This document shows positions 55,766 to 64,000 of a stretch of 64,000 bases of DNA, in pieces. The position numbers and the translations under genes were made by a program. Below the pieces are notes generated by a model, which had not been told where the DNA came from, searched no databases, and saw nothing but the letters and a program-made list of their open reading frames with translations. Numbering within the stretch: position 1 is the stretch's first letter; each line of letters starts with the position of its first letter. Origin of the DNA: a bacterium (GTDB lineage Bacteria > Desulfobacterota > Binatia > DP-6); assembly GCA_026129405.1 (NCBI GenBank), contig JAHCID010000001.1, forward strand, positions 213,237 to 277,236, given 5' to 3'.

Positions 55766-57014
55766 CCCACACCCCTTCCCGCACGATCGCCCGCTCTCTG
55801 GCGAGCCGCTCGTACAACCGCCCCATGTCCCGGATCAGGCGATCGGCCGTCATGTTGGCCATCACCCAGGCGCGCCCGCTCGCGCCCATGAGGCTCCGCG
55901 CCGCGGGCCGCAGAGCCAGGTGGCGCAGCGCCACGGCGAAGGCCGCCGCGTCGCCCGCCGGCGCGGTGACGCCGTGCTCCCAGATCGCCACCCCGTCGGC
56001 GCTGCGCTGGCGCGCGCCGAGGATGTCGACGACGCCGCCGACCGCCGTCGCCGCCACCGGCCGCCCGCAGGCCATCGCCTCGAGCAGCGTGAGCGGCGTG
56101 CCTTCGTTCACCGACGTCAGCGCGCAGACGTCCAGCGCCGCGTAGACGTCGGCCATGTCGTCGCGGAAGCCGAGGAAATGCACCCGCTCCGCGACGCCGG
56201 CCGCGCGCGCCGCGGCCTCGAGCTCCGCGCGCAGATGGCCGTCGCCCACGATCGCCAAGCGGGCGTGCACGCCGCCGGCGACGAGCTGCACGAACGCGGC
56301 GAGCATGGTCGCGTGGTCCTTCACCTCGCAGAGCCGCCCGACGATGCCGATCAGCACCTCGCCGTCGGCCATCCCCAGCTCGGCGCGCACGCGCGCGCCG
56401 TCGCCGGGCTCCGGCAGGTCGAGCCCGAGCGGCACCACGACGGTCTGCTGCGGCGTGCCGACGGCGTAGCGGCCGACGACCTCGCTGCGCTGCTGCGCGC
56501 TGATGGTGACGATGCGATCGGTCCCGAGCCGTGCGAGCACGCGCTCGATCCACACGAACGCGCGCGAGGCGAGCCGCCCGTAGTAGCCGTGGAAGACGTG
56601 GCCGTGGAACGTGTGCACCACCGCCAGGGGCCGCGGCCGGCCGACGAGGGCCGACGGCGTCGTCCAGCGGTACAGCAGCGCGGCCGCGCGGCCCACCGCA
56701 CCGGCCTTGGCCTTGTGCGTGTGCACGACGTCCGGCCGCAGCCGGCGCATCAGGCGATAGAGCTGCCACGCGACCCGGACGTCGGCGAGGCCGAGGGCCC
56801 GGCTCATGGTCGGCAGCACGACCGGGGCGACGCCCGCGTCGCGCGCGAACCAGCTCATGTCGCCTTCGCCCGGCGCGATCGTGCCCGTGACCAGCGTCGT
56901 CTCTGCACCGGCGGACGCGAGGCCCGCCGTCAGCCAGGTGACGTGCTTCGTCGGGCCGCCGACGTTCAGCCGGTCGATGATCCGCAGCACCCGCAACGGC
57001 CGTTCATTCCGCAT
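55602..57014 (-). CDS. Glycosyltransferase family 4 with unusual C-terminal overlap
   Basis: 470 residues from the ATG at 57012-57014, six bases behind GGAGGAG; it overlaps the O-antigen ligase stop by 11 bases. GT-B features include 'VLRIIDRLNVGGPTKHVTWLTAGLA', 'DVVHTHKAKAGAVGR', 'VVHTFHGHVFHGYY', 'IGIVGRLCEVKDHATML' and the E-x7-E region 'NEGTPLTLLEAMACGRPVAATAVGG'. The family part ends near residue 416. The last ~54 residues (from DAGADHG) are a second reading of the epimerase gene and look unlike a protein family. A one-base shift would end the gene normally at a TGA just inside the epimerase start (55753). Confidence 0.88.
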   Translation of the reverse strand: MRNERPLRVLRIIDRLNVGGPTKHVTWLTAGLASAGAETTLVTGTIAPGEGDMSWFARDAGVAPVVLPTMSRALGLADVRVAWQLYRLMRRLRPDVVHTHKAKAGAVGRAAALLYRWTTPSALVGRPRPLAVVHTFHGHVFHGYYGRLASRAFVWIERVLARLGTDRIVTISAQQRSEVVGRYAVGTPQQTVVVPLGLDLPEPGDGARVRAELGMADGEVLIGIVGRLCEVKDHATMLAAFVQLVAGGVHARLAIVGDGHLRAELEAAARAAGVAERVHFLGFRDDMADVYAALDVCALTSVNEGTPLTLLEAMACGRPVAATAVGGVVDILGARQRSADGVAIWEHGVTAPAGDAAAFAVALRHLALRPAARSLMGASGRAWVMANMTADRLIRDMGRLYERLARERAIVREGVWDAGADHGRSGVHRVAFDRALPDARGLGVHDRRSVDGVDREHPAVQGPSALPLPH

Positions 57015-59616
57015 CGAGCTCCTCCGCATCCCCCTCCCCGATGAGGAGGGGATCGTCGTGCAAGTCGGACGCGCCTGTCGGTGACGGACGTGCGATCTCT
57101 CGTTGCGTGAGGACGTCGGTGACGCCGCGGTAGACCGGCGTCAGGTCGACGGCGTTGCGCTCGCCGGCCTCGAGGATGGTGTCGGCCAGATCGAAGTCGC
57201 CGCGGCGTGCGTACACGTCGACGGCGAGCTTGCGGTACAGCCCGCCCTCTTCGGGCGAGCGGGTGATGGCGGTGAGGAGCGTCTCCTCGGCGGCGGCGTA
57301 GTCGTCCACCTTGAGGAAGTTGCGGGCGGCGCGGGCGAGCGCCTCGGTGTCGTCGAGCCGCTGGGCGGCTTGGCCGCGCAGCGCCTCGGCCGCTTCGCGC
57401 CAGCGCTGGCGCGCCTCGAGCAGGGTGATGACGTTCTGCATCACCGCCGTGCGGTCGCTGCCGCCGGGGTGCTCGGCGAGCGCGCGCTGGAGGCCGCGCT
57501 CGACGGCGGCGGTCATGTCGGGATCGAGCTGCGCCAGCCGCGCGCTCACCGTCTCGCCTTCGATGAGCTCCTTGCGCAGCTGCTCGGCGTTGGCGGGCGG
57601 GAAGAAGTCGCTCTCGGGATCGAGGTAGGCGTGGGTGTCGAGGTGCGGGTAGCGGAACATCGACTCCTCGAGCTCCGCGAGCGCCTCGGCGCGCTTGCCC
57701 TGCGCCCAGAGCTGGAGCCCGAGGCGGTCGCGCACCTCCGGCGCCCAGGGCTCGAGCGCCACCGCCCGCCGCAGCGCCGCGTCGCCGTCCGCGCCCGGAC
57801 CGACGACTTCCGCGAAGGCCTCGTGCACCTCGCGGCTCGCCGGCGACAGCTCGAGCGCCCGGCGCGCCATCGCGAGGGTGGCCGCGTCGTCGTCCTCGAG
57901 CGACAGGTCGTCGACCGCCTCGAGCGCACCGTCGACCGAGCGCGGGGCGTCGCCCGTGAGCCCGCGCCAGTCCTCGCGCACCACCGGGATCGCGGCGAGG
58001 AGCAGCGTCGCGAGCAGCGCGGCCGGGGCGAGCACCATGCGCGGCGCCGGGCGCGGCGGCACCGAGAGCACGAGGAGCCCGAGCACGACCATCAGCAGCA
58101 GCAGGTTGGCCGGCATGCGCAGGCCGAAGTCGACGAAGCTGTGCACGAGGATCGCGACCACGCCGCCCACGAGACCCCAGCGCAGCAGCGAGACGTCACC
58201 GAGCGCCGCCAGCCAGTCGGCGTCGGCAAAGGGATCGTCGAAGCGGGGCACGTCGCGCCGGCGGCGGCGCTCGCCCGGGGGCGTCGCCCGGCGGCGGAAG
58301 GCGCGCGTCACGGCGACGGCGAACACGAGCGCCACGAGCACCCCCGCGACCCCGGTCTCGGCGGCGAGCTCCAGGTAGTCGTCGTGGGCGTGATCCCAGA
58401 TGCCGTCCTCGACCGGCGGCGCCTGGAACGGGCGATACGCGTGCATCCACGAGCCCAGCCCGGCCCCGACGATCGGATGCTCGGCGACCACTCCGAGGCC
58501 CTGGACCCCGACCGCGAGCCGCTCGCCGAGGCCGACGTCGGCCTGCTCGAGCACGGCCTCGGCGCCCGTCTCGTCCCCGCCGAAGCCGAGCACGACGAAC
58601 GAGCCGACGGAGGCCACGACCAGCCCCGCGACCAGGAGCGGCGCCGCGCGGCGGACGGGCGCCCGCAGGCGCTTCGGACCGCGCTGCGCGAGGACGCCGA
58701 CGCCGACCACCGCGAGGCCGGAGAGCAGCGCCGCGCGGCCACCGCGGGAGTCGGTCGCGAGGTGCGCGGCGAGCACCACGACGACGACCGCGATCGCGGC
58801 CATCGGCGGCCACAGCCGTCCCTGGTTGGCGATCAGCGCCGCCGCCCAGGCCCGCCGCGCCTGCACGCCGACGCCGCGGCCCGAGTCGACCGCGTCGAGC
58901 ACCCGGCGGCGCACCCGCCGCTCGACGGCGCAGGCGTAGGCGACCAGCGCCGGCAGCACCATCTCGAGCCAGGCGGCGAAGTGGTTCGGGTTGACGAAGG
59001 GACCGGCCTGGCGTGCCCGCGCGCGCTCGGCGGGCATCACCCACAGGACCTGCTCGTTGCCCACCGCCTCCTGCGCGAAGGCGACGACCGCGAGCCCGAG
59101 GGCGGTGGCCGCGAGCGTGAGGAAGAGGACGCGGAACGTCCGCGTGCGCCCCGGCTCGCCGTGCGCGGTCTCGCTCCACGGATAGGCCACGATCACCGCG
59201 AAGGTCCCGAAGCCGATCGCGAAGCGCAGCAGCTCGACCGACACCGCGAACGGCTCGAGCGCGGTCGCGCGCCACGCGGCCCACCCGCCGGCGTCGGGCC
59301 ATCCCGGCAGGTTGGCGCGGAACAGCGCCTCGGCGCCGGGTGCGAGCCAGCCGAGCACGAGCGGCGGCAGCGGCAACGTCGTCAGCACGCCGAGCAGCAC
59401 GAACGCCGCCAGCGCCGCGACGCCGGGTGCGCCGTCGGTCGTGCCGAGCTGCCACCGGCGCCACACCGTCGCGGCGAGGAGCGCGAGGACGATCGGGCAG
59501 GCGAGCTGGAGGGTGCGCTCGTGCACGCCGCCGAGGAGGAGCGGCACCACCACGACGAGGCCCTGCAGGCCCAGCAGCACCAGCCGGTCGAGCCGCTCGC
59601 CGCGCAGGTCGATCAC
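57004..59616 (-). CDS. O-antigen ligase/polymerase domain with TPR C-terminus
   Basis: 870 residues from a GTG at 59614-59616, overlapping the autokinase stop by four bases (GTGA). About 12 membrane segments (10-500) include the Wzy_C-type loop 'GPFVNPNHFAAWLEMVLPAL' and 'PIVGAGLGSWMHAYRPFQAPPVEDGIWDHAHDDYLELAAETGVAGVLVAL'; the latter is the signature for O-antigen ligase-like enzymes. The C-terminal ~320 residues are Glu/Ala/Arg-rich helical repeats of TPR type. Such proteins ligate or polymerise surface glycans in the periplasm. The cluster thus has both this and a separate Wzy-like protein at 51480-53021. Confidence 0.88.
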   Translation of the reverse strand: MIDLRGERLDRLVLLGLQGLVVVVPLLLGGVHERTLQLACPIVLALLAATVWRRWQLGTTDGAPGVAALAAFVLLGVLTTLPLPPLVLGWLAPGAEALFRANLPGWPDAGGWAAWRATALEPFAVSVELLRFAIGFGTFAVIVAYPWSETAHGEPGRTRTFRVLFLTLAATALGLAVVAFAQEAVGNEQVLWVMPAERARARQAGPFVNPNHFAAWLEMVLPALVAYACAVERRVRRRVLDAVDSGRGVGVQARRAWAAALIANQGRLWPPMAAIAVVVVVLAAHLATDSRGGRAALLSGLAVVGVGVLAQRGPKRLRAPVRRAAPLLVAGLVVASVGSFVVLGFGGDETGAEAVLEQADVGLGERLAVGVQGLGVVAEHPIVGAGLGSWMHAYRPFQAPPVEDGIWDHAHDDYLELAAETGVAGVLVALVFAVAVTRAFRRRATPPGERRRRRDVPRFDDPFADADWLAALGDVSLLRWGLVGGVVAILVHSFVDFGLRMPANLLLLMVVLGLLVLSVPPRPAPRMVLAPAALLATLLLAAIPVVREDWRGLTGDAPRSVDGALEAVDDLSLEDDDAATLAMARRALELSPASREVHEAFAEVVGPGADGDAALRRAVALEPWAPEVRDRLGLQLWAQGKRAEALAELEESMFRYPHLDTHAYLDPESDFFPPANAEQLRKELIEGETVSARLAQLDPDMTAAVERGLQRALAEHPGGSDRTAVMQNVITLLEARQRWREAAEALRGQAAQRLDDTEALARAARNFLKVDDYAAAEETLLTAITRSPEEGGLYRKLAVDVYARRGDFDLADTILEAGERNAVDLTPVYRGVTDVLTQREIARPSPTGASDLHDDPLLIGEGDAEELDAE

Positions 59617-61952
59617 GACGCCTGCGCCTCCCCCGGCCCCACGCCGTAGCCGTAGTAGCCGCCGTAGTAGCGCCCGTAGCCGTAGAGCGAGCCCCAGCCG
59701 CCCTGCACGTTGTTCACGAGCGCGCCGAGGATGTGGACGCCGGCCTGCTGGAGCTGGTCGCGCGCCCGCTTCACCAGCTCGCGCGGGGTGTCGTTGCCCT
59801 TCACGACCAGCACCACGCCGTCGGCCTCGCGGCCGAGGAGCACGGCGTCGGTCACCGGCAGCGTCGGCGGCGAGTCGACGATGACGAAGTCGTAGTCGTC
59901 GCGCAGCCTCTCGAGCGTGTCGCGCATGCGCTCCGAGCCGACCAGCTCGGCCGGGTTCGGCGGCGTCGGGCCGGCGGGCACGAAGAGCAGGTTCGGCACG
60001 TCGAGCACCCGGATCACGTCGTCGAGCTCCACCTGGCCGGCGAGGTAGCGCGACAGGCCGGTGTCGTTCGCGATGCCGAAGGCGCGGTGGCACGACGGCC
60101 GGCGCAGGTCGGCGTCGATCAGCAGCGTGCGCGAGCCCGACGCCGCGAGCGTGCTCGCGAGGTTCAGGCTGGTCGACGTCTTGCCTTCGCTGGCGGCGGC
60201 GCTGGTGACGACGAGCACGCGCGGCGGCGCGTTGGGCGTCGAGAAGAGCACGGCCGTGCGCATCGAGCGGAACGCCTCGGCGACCATCGACTTCGGCTCG
60301 CGGAACACGACCAGGTCGGCGGCGCGCGCGCCCGCAGGCGCCGGCACGTCCGCCGCCGGCCGCGCCACGGGCGCGCGGCGCTCGAAGCTCGGGATCACGG
60401 CCAGCGTCGGCAGCTGGAGGAGCGTCTCGACCTCCTCGCTGCTCTTCACGCTCGAGTCGAAGTAGTTGGCGACCAGGGTCGCGCCGACCGCGAACAGCAC
60501 GCCGAGGAACGCGCCCAGCACGACGTTCAGCTTCACGTTCGGCTTCGCGGCGAACAGCGGCACCTCGGCGCGGTCGACGATGCGGACGTTCGTCGGCGTC
60601 AGCTCCGAGTTCACCGCGGTCTCCATCTGCTGCTTCAGCAACGAGTCGCGCAGCGAGCGGGCCGTGCCGACGTCCTTCTTGAGCAGCTCGTAGCGGGCCG
60701 CCATGCCCTGCAGCTTGAGCGCCGCCAGCTCCTGCTGCTCCACCTTCTCGCGCAGGCGCTGCTCGCGCAGCTCGTGCGCCTGGTGCTTCGCGCGCACGGC
60801 GGCGACCTCGCGCTTCACCTCGGCGTCGCGCTGCTTCGCGAGCGCGGCGCGCTGGAGGTCGAGCGCCACCATCTCCGGGTGGTTCGCGCCGATGCGGTCG
60901 GCCATCGAGGCCCGGCGCGCGTCGAGATCGAGCAGCGCGAGGCGCAGCTTCTGCACGCCGGCGGCGTCGAGGAAGTACGCGGTCGGATCGGCGTCCTTGC
61001 GGGTGAGGAACTCGTAGCGCGTCTCGAACGCCAGACGCGTGCCCTCGGCCTTCGTCAGCAGGGTCGACAGCTCGACGATGCGCTGCGTGACGACCTTGTG
61101 CTCCTGATCGATCGCGACGCTCGGGTGCTCGGCGGCGAAGGCGCGCAGCGCCGCCTCGGCGCGGTCGATCTTGTCGCGCGCCTCGCGCAGCTGCTCGCCG
61201 AGGAACGCCTTCGCAGTGACGTTGGTCACCAGCCGGGCCTCGTCGTTGGCCTCGATGTAGGCCTGCGTGTGGGCGGCGGCGAGAAAGGCGGACAGGCTCG
61301 GGGCGGGCGTCGAGAAGGTGATGTCGACGAGATCCGTGCCGCGGACCTCGGCGGCGCCGAGGTAGTCGAGATAGGTGGTGATGAGCTCGGGAGCGACCTC
61401 GACCGCTCCGGGCGGCTCCCCGAACTGGGCGAGCTGCGTCGGTCCCTCCCAGCCGCGCGGCCGCAGCAGGTTGAGCAGGCGACCGCTCACCTCGAGCAGC
61501 CCGCCGCGCCCCGAGCCGGGGTCGCGGAACGCCTCGCTCTGGTCGAGCCGGTGCGTGCGGATGACGCGCTCGGCGAGGTCGCGGCTCTTCAGGATCGCCA
61601 CCTGCGTGGCGAGGAAGCTCGACGAGCCGGCGACGTTGCGCTCGTCGTCGCCGACGCTGAGCACGTTCTCCGCGAGCTTCAGCTGGATCGGCGACTGCTT
61701 CGCGACCTGGAGGCGCGTGGTCGCCGTATAGGTGCGCGGGGTGATCAGCGTCACCAGGATCGCGAGCGCCAGCGTCAGCCCGAAGCAGGTCGCCGCCAGC
61801 CAACGATACTTGTGCAGGATGCGCAGGTACTCGCGCAGGTCGACGCGCGGCGCGTCGGCGAACTCGGCGTCGATGACGTCGGCGGCCACCGCTGCCCGCG
61901 GCCGTCCGGGTGGCGGCCCACCGTTCGCGGGAACGATCGCGTTGCGGGCCAT
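59613..61952 (-). CDS. Polysaccharide co-polymerase/tyrosine autokinase (Wzc/ExoP-like)
   Basis: 779 residues. The Wzz domain starts near residue 35 with a first membrane helix (about 50-71). A long coiled-coil periplasmic region (about 200-470) follows, and a second membrane helix is near 490-510. The cytoplasmic BY-kinase domain has Walker A 'SAAASEGKTSTSLNLASTLA', Walker A' 'LLIDADLRRPS' and Walker B 'FVIVDSPPTLPV'. It closes with a tail of seven tyrosines within 15 residues (YGYGRYYGGYYGYG) for autophosphorylation. It controls chain length and export together with the Wza-like outer-membrane protein three bases upstream, as in capsule and xanthan-type systems. Confidence 0.95.
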   Translation of the reverse strand: MARNAIVPANGGPPPGRPRAAVAADVIDAEFADAPRVDLREYLRILHKYRWLAATCFGLTLALAILVTLITPRTYTATTRLQVAKQSPIQLKLAENVLSVGDDERNVAGSSSFLATQVAILKSRDLAERVIRTHRLDQSEAFRDPGSGRGGLLEVSGRLLNLLRPRGWEGPTQLAQFGEPPGAVEVAPELITTYLDYLGAAEVRGTDLVDITFSTPAPSLSAFLAAAHTQAYIEANDEARLVTNVTAKAFLGEQLREARDKIDRAEAALRAFAAEHPSVAIDQEHKVVTQRIVELSTLLTKAEGTRLAFETRYEFLTRKDADPTAYFLDAAGVQKLRLALLDLDARRASMADRIGANHPEMVALDLQRAALAKQRDAEVKREVAAVRAKHQAHELREQRLREKVEQQELAALKLQGMAARYELLKKDVGTARSLRDSLLKQQMETAVNSELTPTNVRIVDRAEVPLFAAKPNVKLNVVLGAFLGVLFAVGATLVANYFDSSVKSSEEVETLLQLPTLAVIPSFERRAPVARPAADVPAPAGARAADLVVFREPKSMVAEAFRSMRTAVLFSTPNAPPRVLVVTSAAASEGKTSTSLNLASTLAASGSRTLLIDADLRRPSCHRAFGIANDTGLSRYLAGQVELDDVIRVLDVPNLLFVPAGPTPPNPAELVGSERMRDTLERLRDDYDFVIVDSPPTLPVTDAVLLGREADGVVLVVKGNDTPRELVKRARDQLQQAGVHILGALVNNVQGGWGSLYGYGRYYGGYYGYGVGPGEAQAS

Positions 61953-61955
61953 GGC

Positions 61956-63119
61956 TCAGAAGATCGGGATGCTGGCGCCGATGGCGACCATGCCGGTCGT
62001 GACCTTCCACATGCCCCATGGGATCAGGCGCGCGGTCGACGGCGGCACGCTGACGACGTCGCCGTCGGCGAGCGGCATGTCGGGCGCGGCGCCGCTGGCG
62101 ACGGCGTCGAGATCGACCACGTACATCTTCTGCTCGTTCGGCCCGACGCTGCGCTTCACCACGGCCTGCCGGCGATCGGCGGCGAAGTGGTTGCCGCCCG
62201 CGGCGGCGATCGCGCCCGCCAGCGTGAGGCCGCGCGTCACCGGGTAGGCGCCGGGCTTCTCGACCCAGCCGTCGACCAGGACGTTGCCGGCGGGCGAGAT
62301 GCTCACCACGTCGCCGGCGGCGACGCGCACGTTCATGCGGCGCTCCTCGTCGCTGTCGGGCTGGATCAGCGTCTCCAGATCGAGGCGGATCGGGTCGGCC
62401 TGGCCGGCCGGCGTGAAGGCGACGATGCGGCCGGCCTCCTTCGTCGGACCGCCCGCGGCCCAGACCACGTCGGCGATCGTCGCCCCGGGACGCGTGACCG
62501 GATACAGGCCCGGCTTCTCGACCGTCCCCATGACGGCCACGACGCCGCTGCGGTACTCGGCGAGGCTGACCGTCACCTGCGGCTTGCGCAGGATGTCGGC
62601 GCGGACCAGCCGCTGCGCCAGCAGGGCCTCGAGCTCGCTGGTGGTGAGCCCTTCGGCCCGCACCGGCCCGAGGAGCGGCAGCGTGATCACGCCGTCGGCG
62701 CCGACGCGGAAGCCCTGGGTGAAGGTCGGCACGCCGGGCACCGTGGCCGCGACGATGCCGCGCGACAGCTCGGCCGGTCCCCTGTTGCCGGACTCGAGCA
62801 GCTCGGGGATGCGGACCTCGAGCAGATCGTCGGGTCCGATGCGGTAGCCGCGGCGCGGATCGCCGCCGCTGCGCTCCGCGGCGAGCGCCTGGAGGCGCTC
62901 GCGATCACGCTCGCTGACGACGTCGCGCACGGCGACGTTCTCCGGCGGCGTGGAAAGCCCGACGTCGCGCTGGAGGCCGCATCCGGCCCCGCCGAGCGCG
63001 AGCCCGAAGCACACGAGGGCACAGACGCCGCGCCCGGAGACGGGGGGCAGACGCCCCCCCGCTTCACGACGCCGGGACGATCTCGGAGCTTTCCACGTGG
63101 ATGGTGCTACGCCGGACAT
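61956..63119 (-). CDS. Polysaccharide export outer-membrane lipoprotein (Wza/GumB-like)
   Basis: 387 residues from the ATG at 63117-63119, with an N-terminal extension before the lipobox (GGAGC, Cys47). The polysaccharide export domain reads 'YRIGPDDLLEVRIPELLESG', 'FRVGADGVITLPLLGPVRAEGLTTSELEALLAQRL'. Two SLBB beta-grasp repeats follow ('VVAVMGTVEKPGLYPVTRPGATIADVVWAAGG' and 'NVLVDGWVEKPGAYPVTRGLTLAGAIAAAGG'). A hydrophobic C-terminal helix ends the protein. It forms the octameric export channel across the outer membrane. It starts seven bases after the small Cys-rich gene and is separated by three bases from the autokinase gene. Confidence 0.93.
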   Translation of the reverse strand: MSGVAPSTWKAPRSSRRREAGGRLPPVSGRGVCALVCFGLALGGAGCGLQRDVGLSTPPENVAVRDVVSERDRERLQALAAERSGGDPRRGYRIGPDDLLEVRIPELLESGNRGPAELSRGIVAATVPGVPTFTQGFRVGADGVITLPLLGPVRAEGLTTSELEALLAQRLVRADILRKPQVTVSLAEYRSGVVAVMGTVEKPGLYPVTRPGATIADVVWAAGGPTKEAGRIVAFTPAGQADPIRLDLETLIQPDSDEERRMNVRVAAGDVVSISPAGNVLVDGWVEKPGAYPVTRGLTLAGAIAAAGGNHFAADRRQAVVKRSVGPNEQKMYVVDLDAVASGAAPDMPLADGDVVSVPPSTARLIPWGMWKVTTGMVAIGASIPIF

Positions 63120-63126
63120 CGCCCCG

Positions 63127-63423
63127 TCAGTTGGTACATCCGGTCGACGGGGACTTCTTCGGGCACTTCGGGTACTTCTTCTTCTTCAGCTTGCCGTTCG
63201 GCTTCTGGCAGACGGCACGGCAGACCTGGATCGCAGGCCGCTTCTTGTTCGGCTTGCAGGTCTTGCAGTCGAGGCTCACGCGCGTCTGCTTCTTGCCGCA
63301 GTTGCGCGCGTTGCAGATGCCCTGGGCCGCCGCGGGCTGGGCTATGGCGAGTCCCGCCGCGAGCAACGCCCCGGCCAGCAGTCCCACCAACCCCGTTCGT
63401 CCCCACCGGTTCATCACGTCCAT
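63127..63423 (-). CDS. Small secreted Cys/Lys-rich protein heading the polysaccharide operon
   Basis: 98 residues from the ATG at 63421-63423, seven bases behind GGAGG. A signal peptide (1-33, ending PAAA) leaves a 65-residue mature chain with eight cysteines and very many lysines (pattern GICNARNCGKK, LDCKTCKPNKK, VCRAVCQK, KKKKYPKCPKK and TGCTN). Even cysteine count and spacing suggest four disulfides. It is seven bases upstream of the wza-like gene and shares its operon, so it is probably made and exported with the polysaccharide machinery. Strong basic charge suggests binding to the acidic polymer. I do not recognise a family. Confidence 0.75.
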   Translation of the reverse strand: MDVMNRWGRTGLVGLLAGALLAAGLAIAQPAAAQGICNARNCGKKQTRVSLDCKTCKPNKKRPAIQVCRAVCQKPNGKLKKKKYPKCPKKSPSTGCTN

Positions 63424-63735
63424 CCCAACCCCTCCTGCCGGCACTTGCCGAATCAGCGGACGGCGACGCGTCGTGGCGCCTCGAGCCACGGCGGACGGCA
63501 CACGAGCGCTCCGCGAGTGACTCCAAAGCACGACCGGTGCGCGGCTCCTCCGAGCCAGCGCGGCCTCTCCACGACCACACCTCCCACCGCGAAAACGTCA
63601 AAACTATACGACGTGCCGGTTGTCAAGGAAGGAGTCGCGTTTGGAAGGCAATCCACGAAGCGGGACTGGATGCGCCACCCGGTCGGGGGGCGGGTCGCGA
63701 TTCATTTGACGCGCGCGGCACGGCTCGTTACGCGG

Positions 63736-64000
63736 ATGCGCATGCGTCGCTTCGTCGCCGCGGTCGCGCAGATGGCCTCCGGAGCCGACCGCGCACGCAA
63801 CGTCGGACGCGCGAGCGAGCTCGTCCGCACCGCCGCCGCGCGCGGGGCACGGCTCGTGGTCCTGCCCGAGGTGTTCGCCTGGCGCGGCCCGCGCGAGGCC
63901 GAATCCGATCAGGCCGAGACCATCCCCGGGCCGACGAGCGACGCGCTGGCCGCGGTCGCGCGCGAGACGTGCGTCTGGCTCTGCATGGGCTCGGTGCTCG
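63736..64000 (+). CDS. Carbon-nitrogen hydrolase, nitrilase superfamily (3' end outside window)
   Basis: The first 88 codons are visible, starting at ATG 63736 or 63742 (same frame, MRMRRF). The sequence reads 'RFVAAVAQMASGADRARNVGRASELVRTAAARGARLVVLPEVFAW', where LPEV contains the first catalytic Glu of the Glu-Lys-Cys triad. 'ETIPGPTSDALAAVARETCVWLCMGSVL' follows. The Lys and Cys lie beyond the edge. Substrate is unknown; Nit/omega-amidase-like enzymes look closest. A TTGACG lies upstream at 63706-63711, but the -10 is poor. Confidence 0.85.
   Translation, partial: MRMRRFVAAVAQMASGADRARNVGRASELVRTAAARGARLVVLPEVFAWRGPREAESDQAETIPGPTSDALAAVARETCVWLCMGSVL

Noticed and set aside
57004..62019. 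A single 1671-residue fusion of kinase and ligase
   Set aside because: Its N-terminal half is the wrong frame of the autokinase gene. The ligase begins at a GTG overlapping the kinase stop (GTGA), a common coupling.
63603..63626. Promoter with TTGACA and TATAGT for the polysaccharide operon (minus strand)
   Set aside because: Both boxes are good but only 12 bases apart, too short for sigma-70. An AT-rich promoter region here is still likely, but I cannot assign boxes.

Overview
The window is one contiguous piece of a very GC-rich bacterial chromosome, with genes packed on both strands. It shows no tRNA, rRNA, CRISPR array, insertion sequence or origin. Several traits suggest a soil or water 'deltaproteobacterial'-type lineage, and Binatota/Desulfobacterota_B-like is my best guess. 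These traits are soluble cytochrome P450s, an amidohydrolase-2 gene next to a TetR gene, secreted proteins with Thr-rich linkers and 'CGNG..D..E.CD' cysteine repeats, HtaA and Coq4 domain proteins, and a Gram-negative lipase/foldase pair. The lineage is an inference from protein style, not a measured placement.

Layout. 1-10.3 kb: a lipoprotein cut by the window edge, a DUF3300 protein, thiC with a TPP riboswitch, an MgtC-like membrane protein, an amine oxidase/aldehyde dehydrogenase pair, and a secreted lipase with its foldase. 10.3-16.1 kb: small metabolic and envelope genes (SnoaL-like, P450, lipoprotein, GtrA, PEBP, TerC, NhaR-type LysR). 16.2-18.2 kb: groES-groEL. 18.3-20.2 kb: a compact three-gene operon of Cys-rich precursor, DUF692 (MNIO) enzyme and DUF2063 partner, which is a bufferin/HvfABC-type modified-peptide system. 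20.5-22.2 kb: a creatininase-family protein and a methyltransferase. 22.2-26.5 kb: one 1425-residue secreted protein carrying 28 tandem 32-residue disintegrin-like cysteine repeats. 26.6-37.3 kb: a secreted protein, TetR plus amidohydrolase, a polytopic membrane protein plus a flavoprotein, an HtaA protein, a Coq4 protein and an alkaline phosphatase. 37.2-43.1 kb: three large secreted proteins whose stop and start codons interlock. 43.2-47.8 kb: a second P450, a cyclic-nucleotide-domain flavoprotein and a DUF222/HNH protein.

47.8-63.4 kb is an exopolysaccharide locus. Nine minus-strand genes run almost without gaps from 63.4 down to 50.2 kb: small Cys/Lys-rich peptide, Wza-like exporter, Wzc-like tyrosine autokinase, O-antigen ligase-TPR, glycosyltransferase, epimerase, WecA-like chimera, Wzy-like polymerase and flippase. 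A methyltransferase and a plus-strand glycosyltransferase follow. The distal part (about 48-53.7 kb) looks visibly less GC-rich. The change falls inside the WecA-like chimera, which suggests replacement of the serotype-specific end by recombination. The window closes inside a nitrilase-superfamily gene.

Most noteworthy are the MNIO peptide operon with stem-loops at its gene boundaries, the disintegrin-repeat protein, the interlocked secreted-protein operon, and the Cys-rich peptide heading the polysaccharide operon. All functions are read from motifs by eye; no database search was run.
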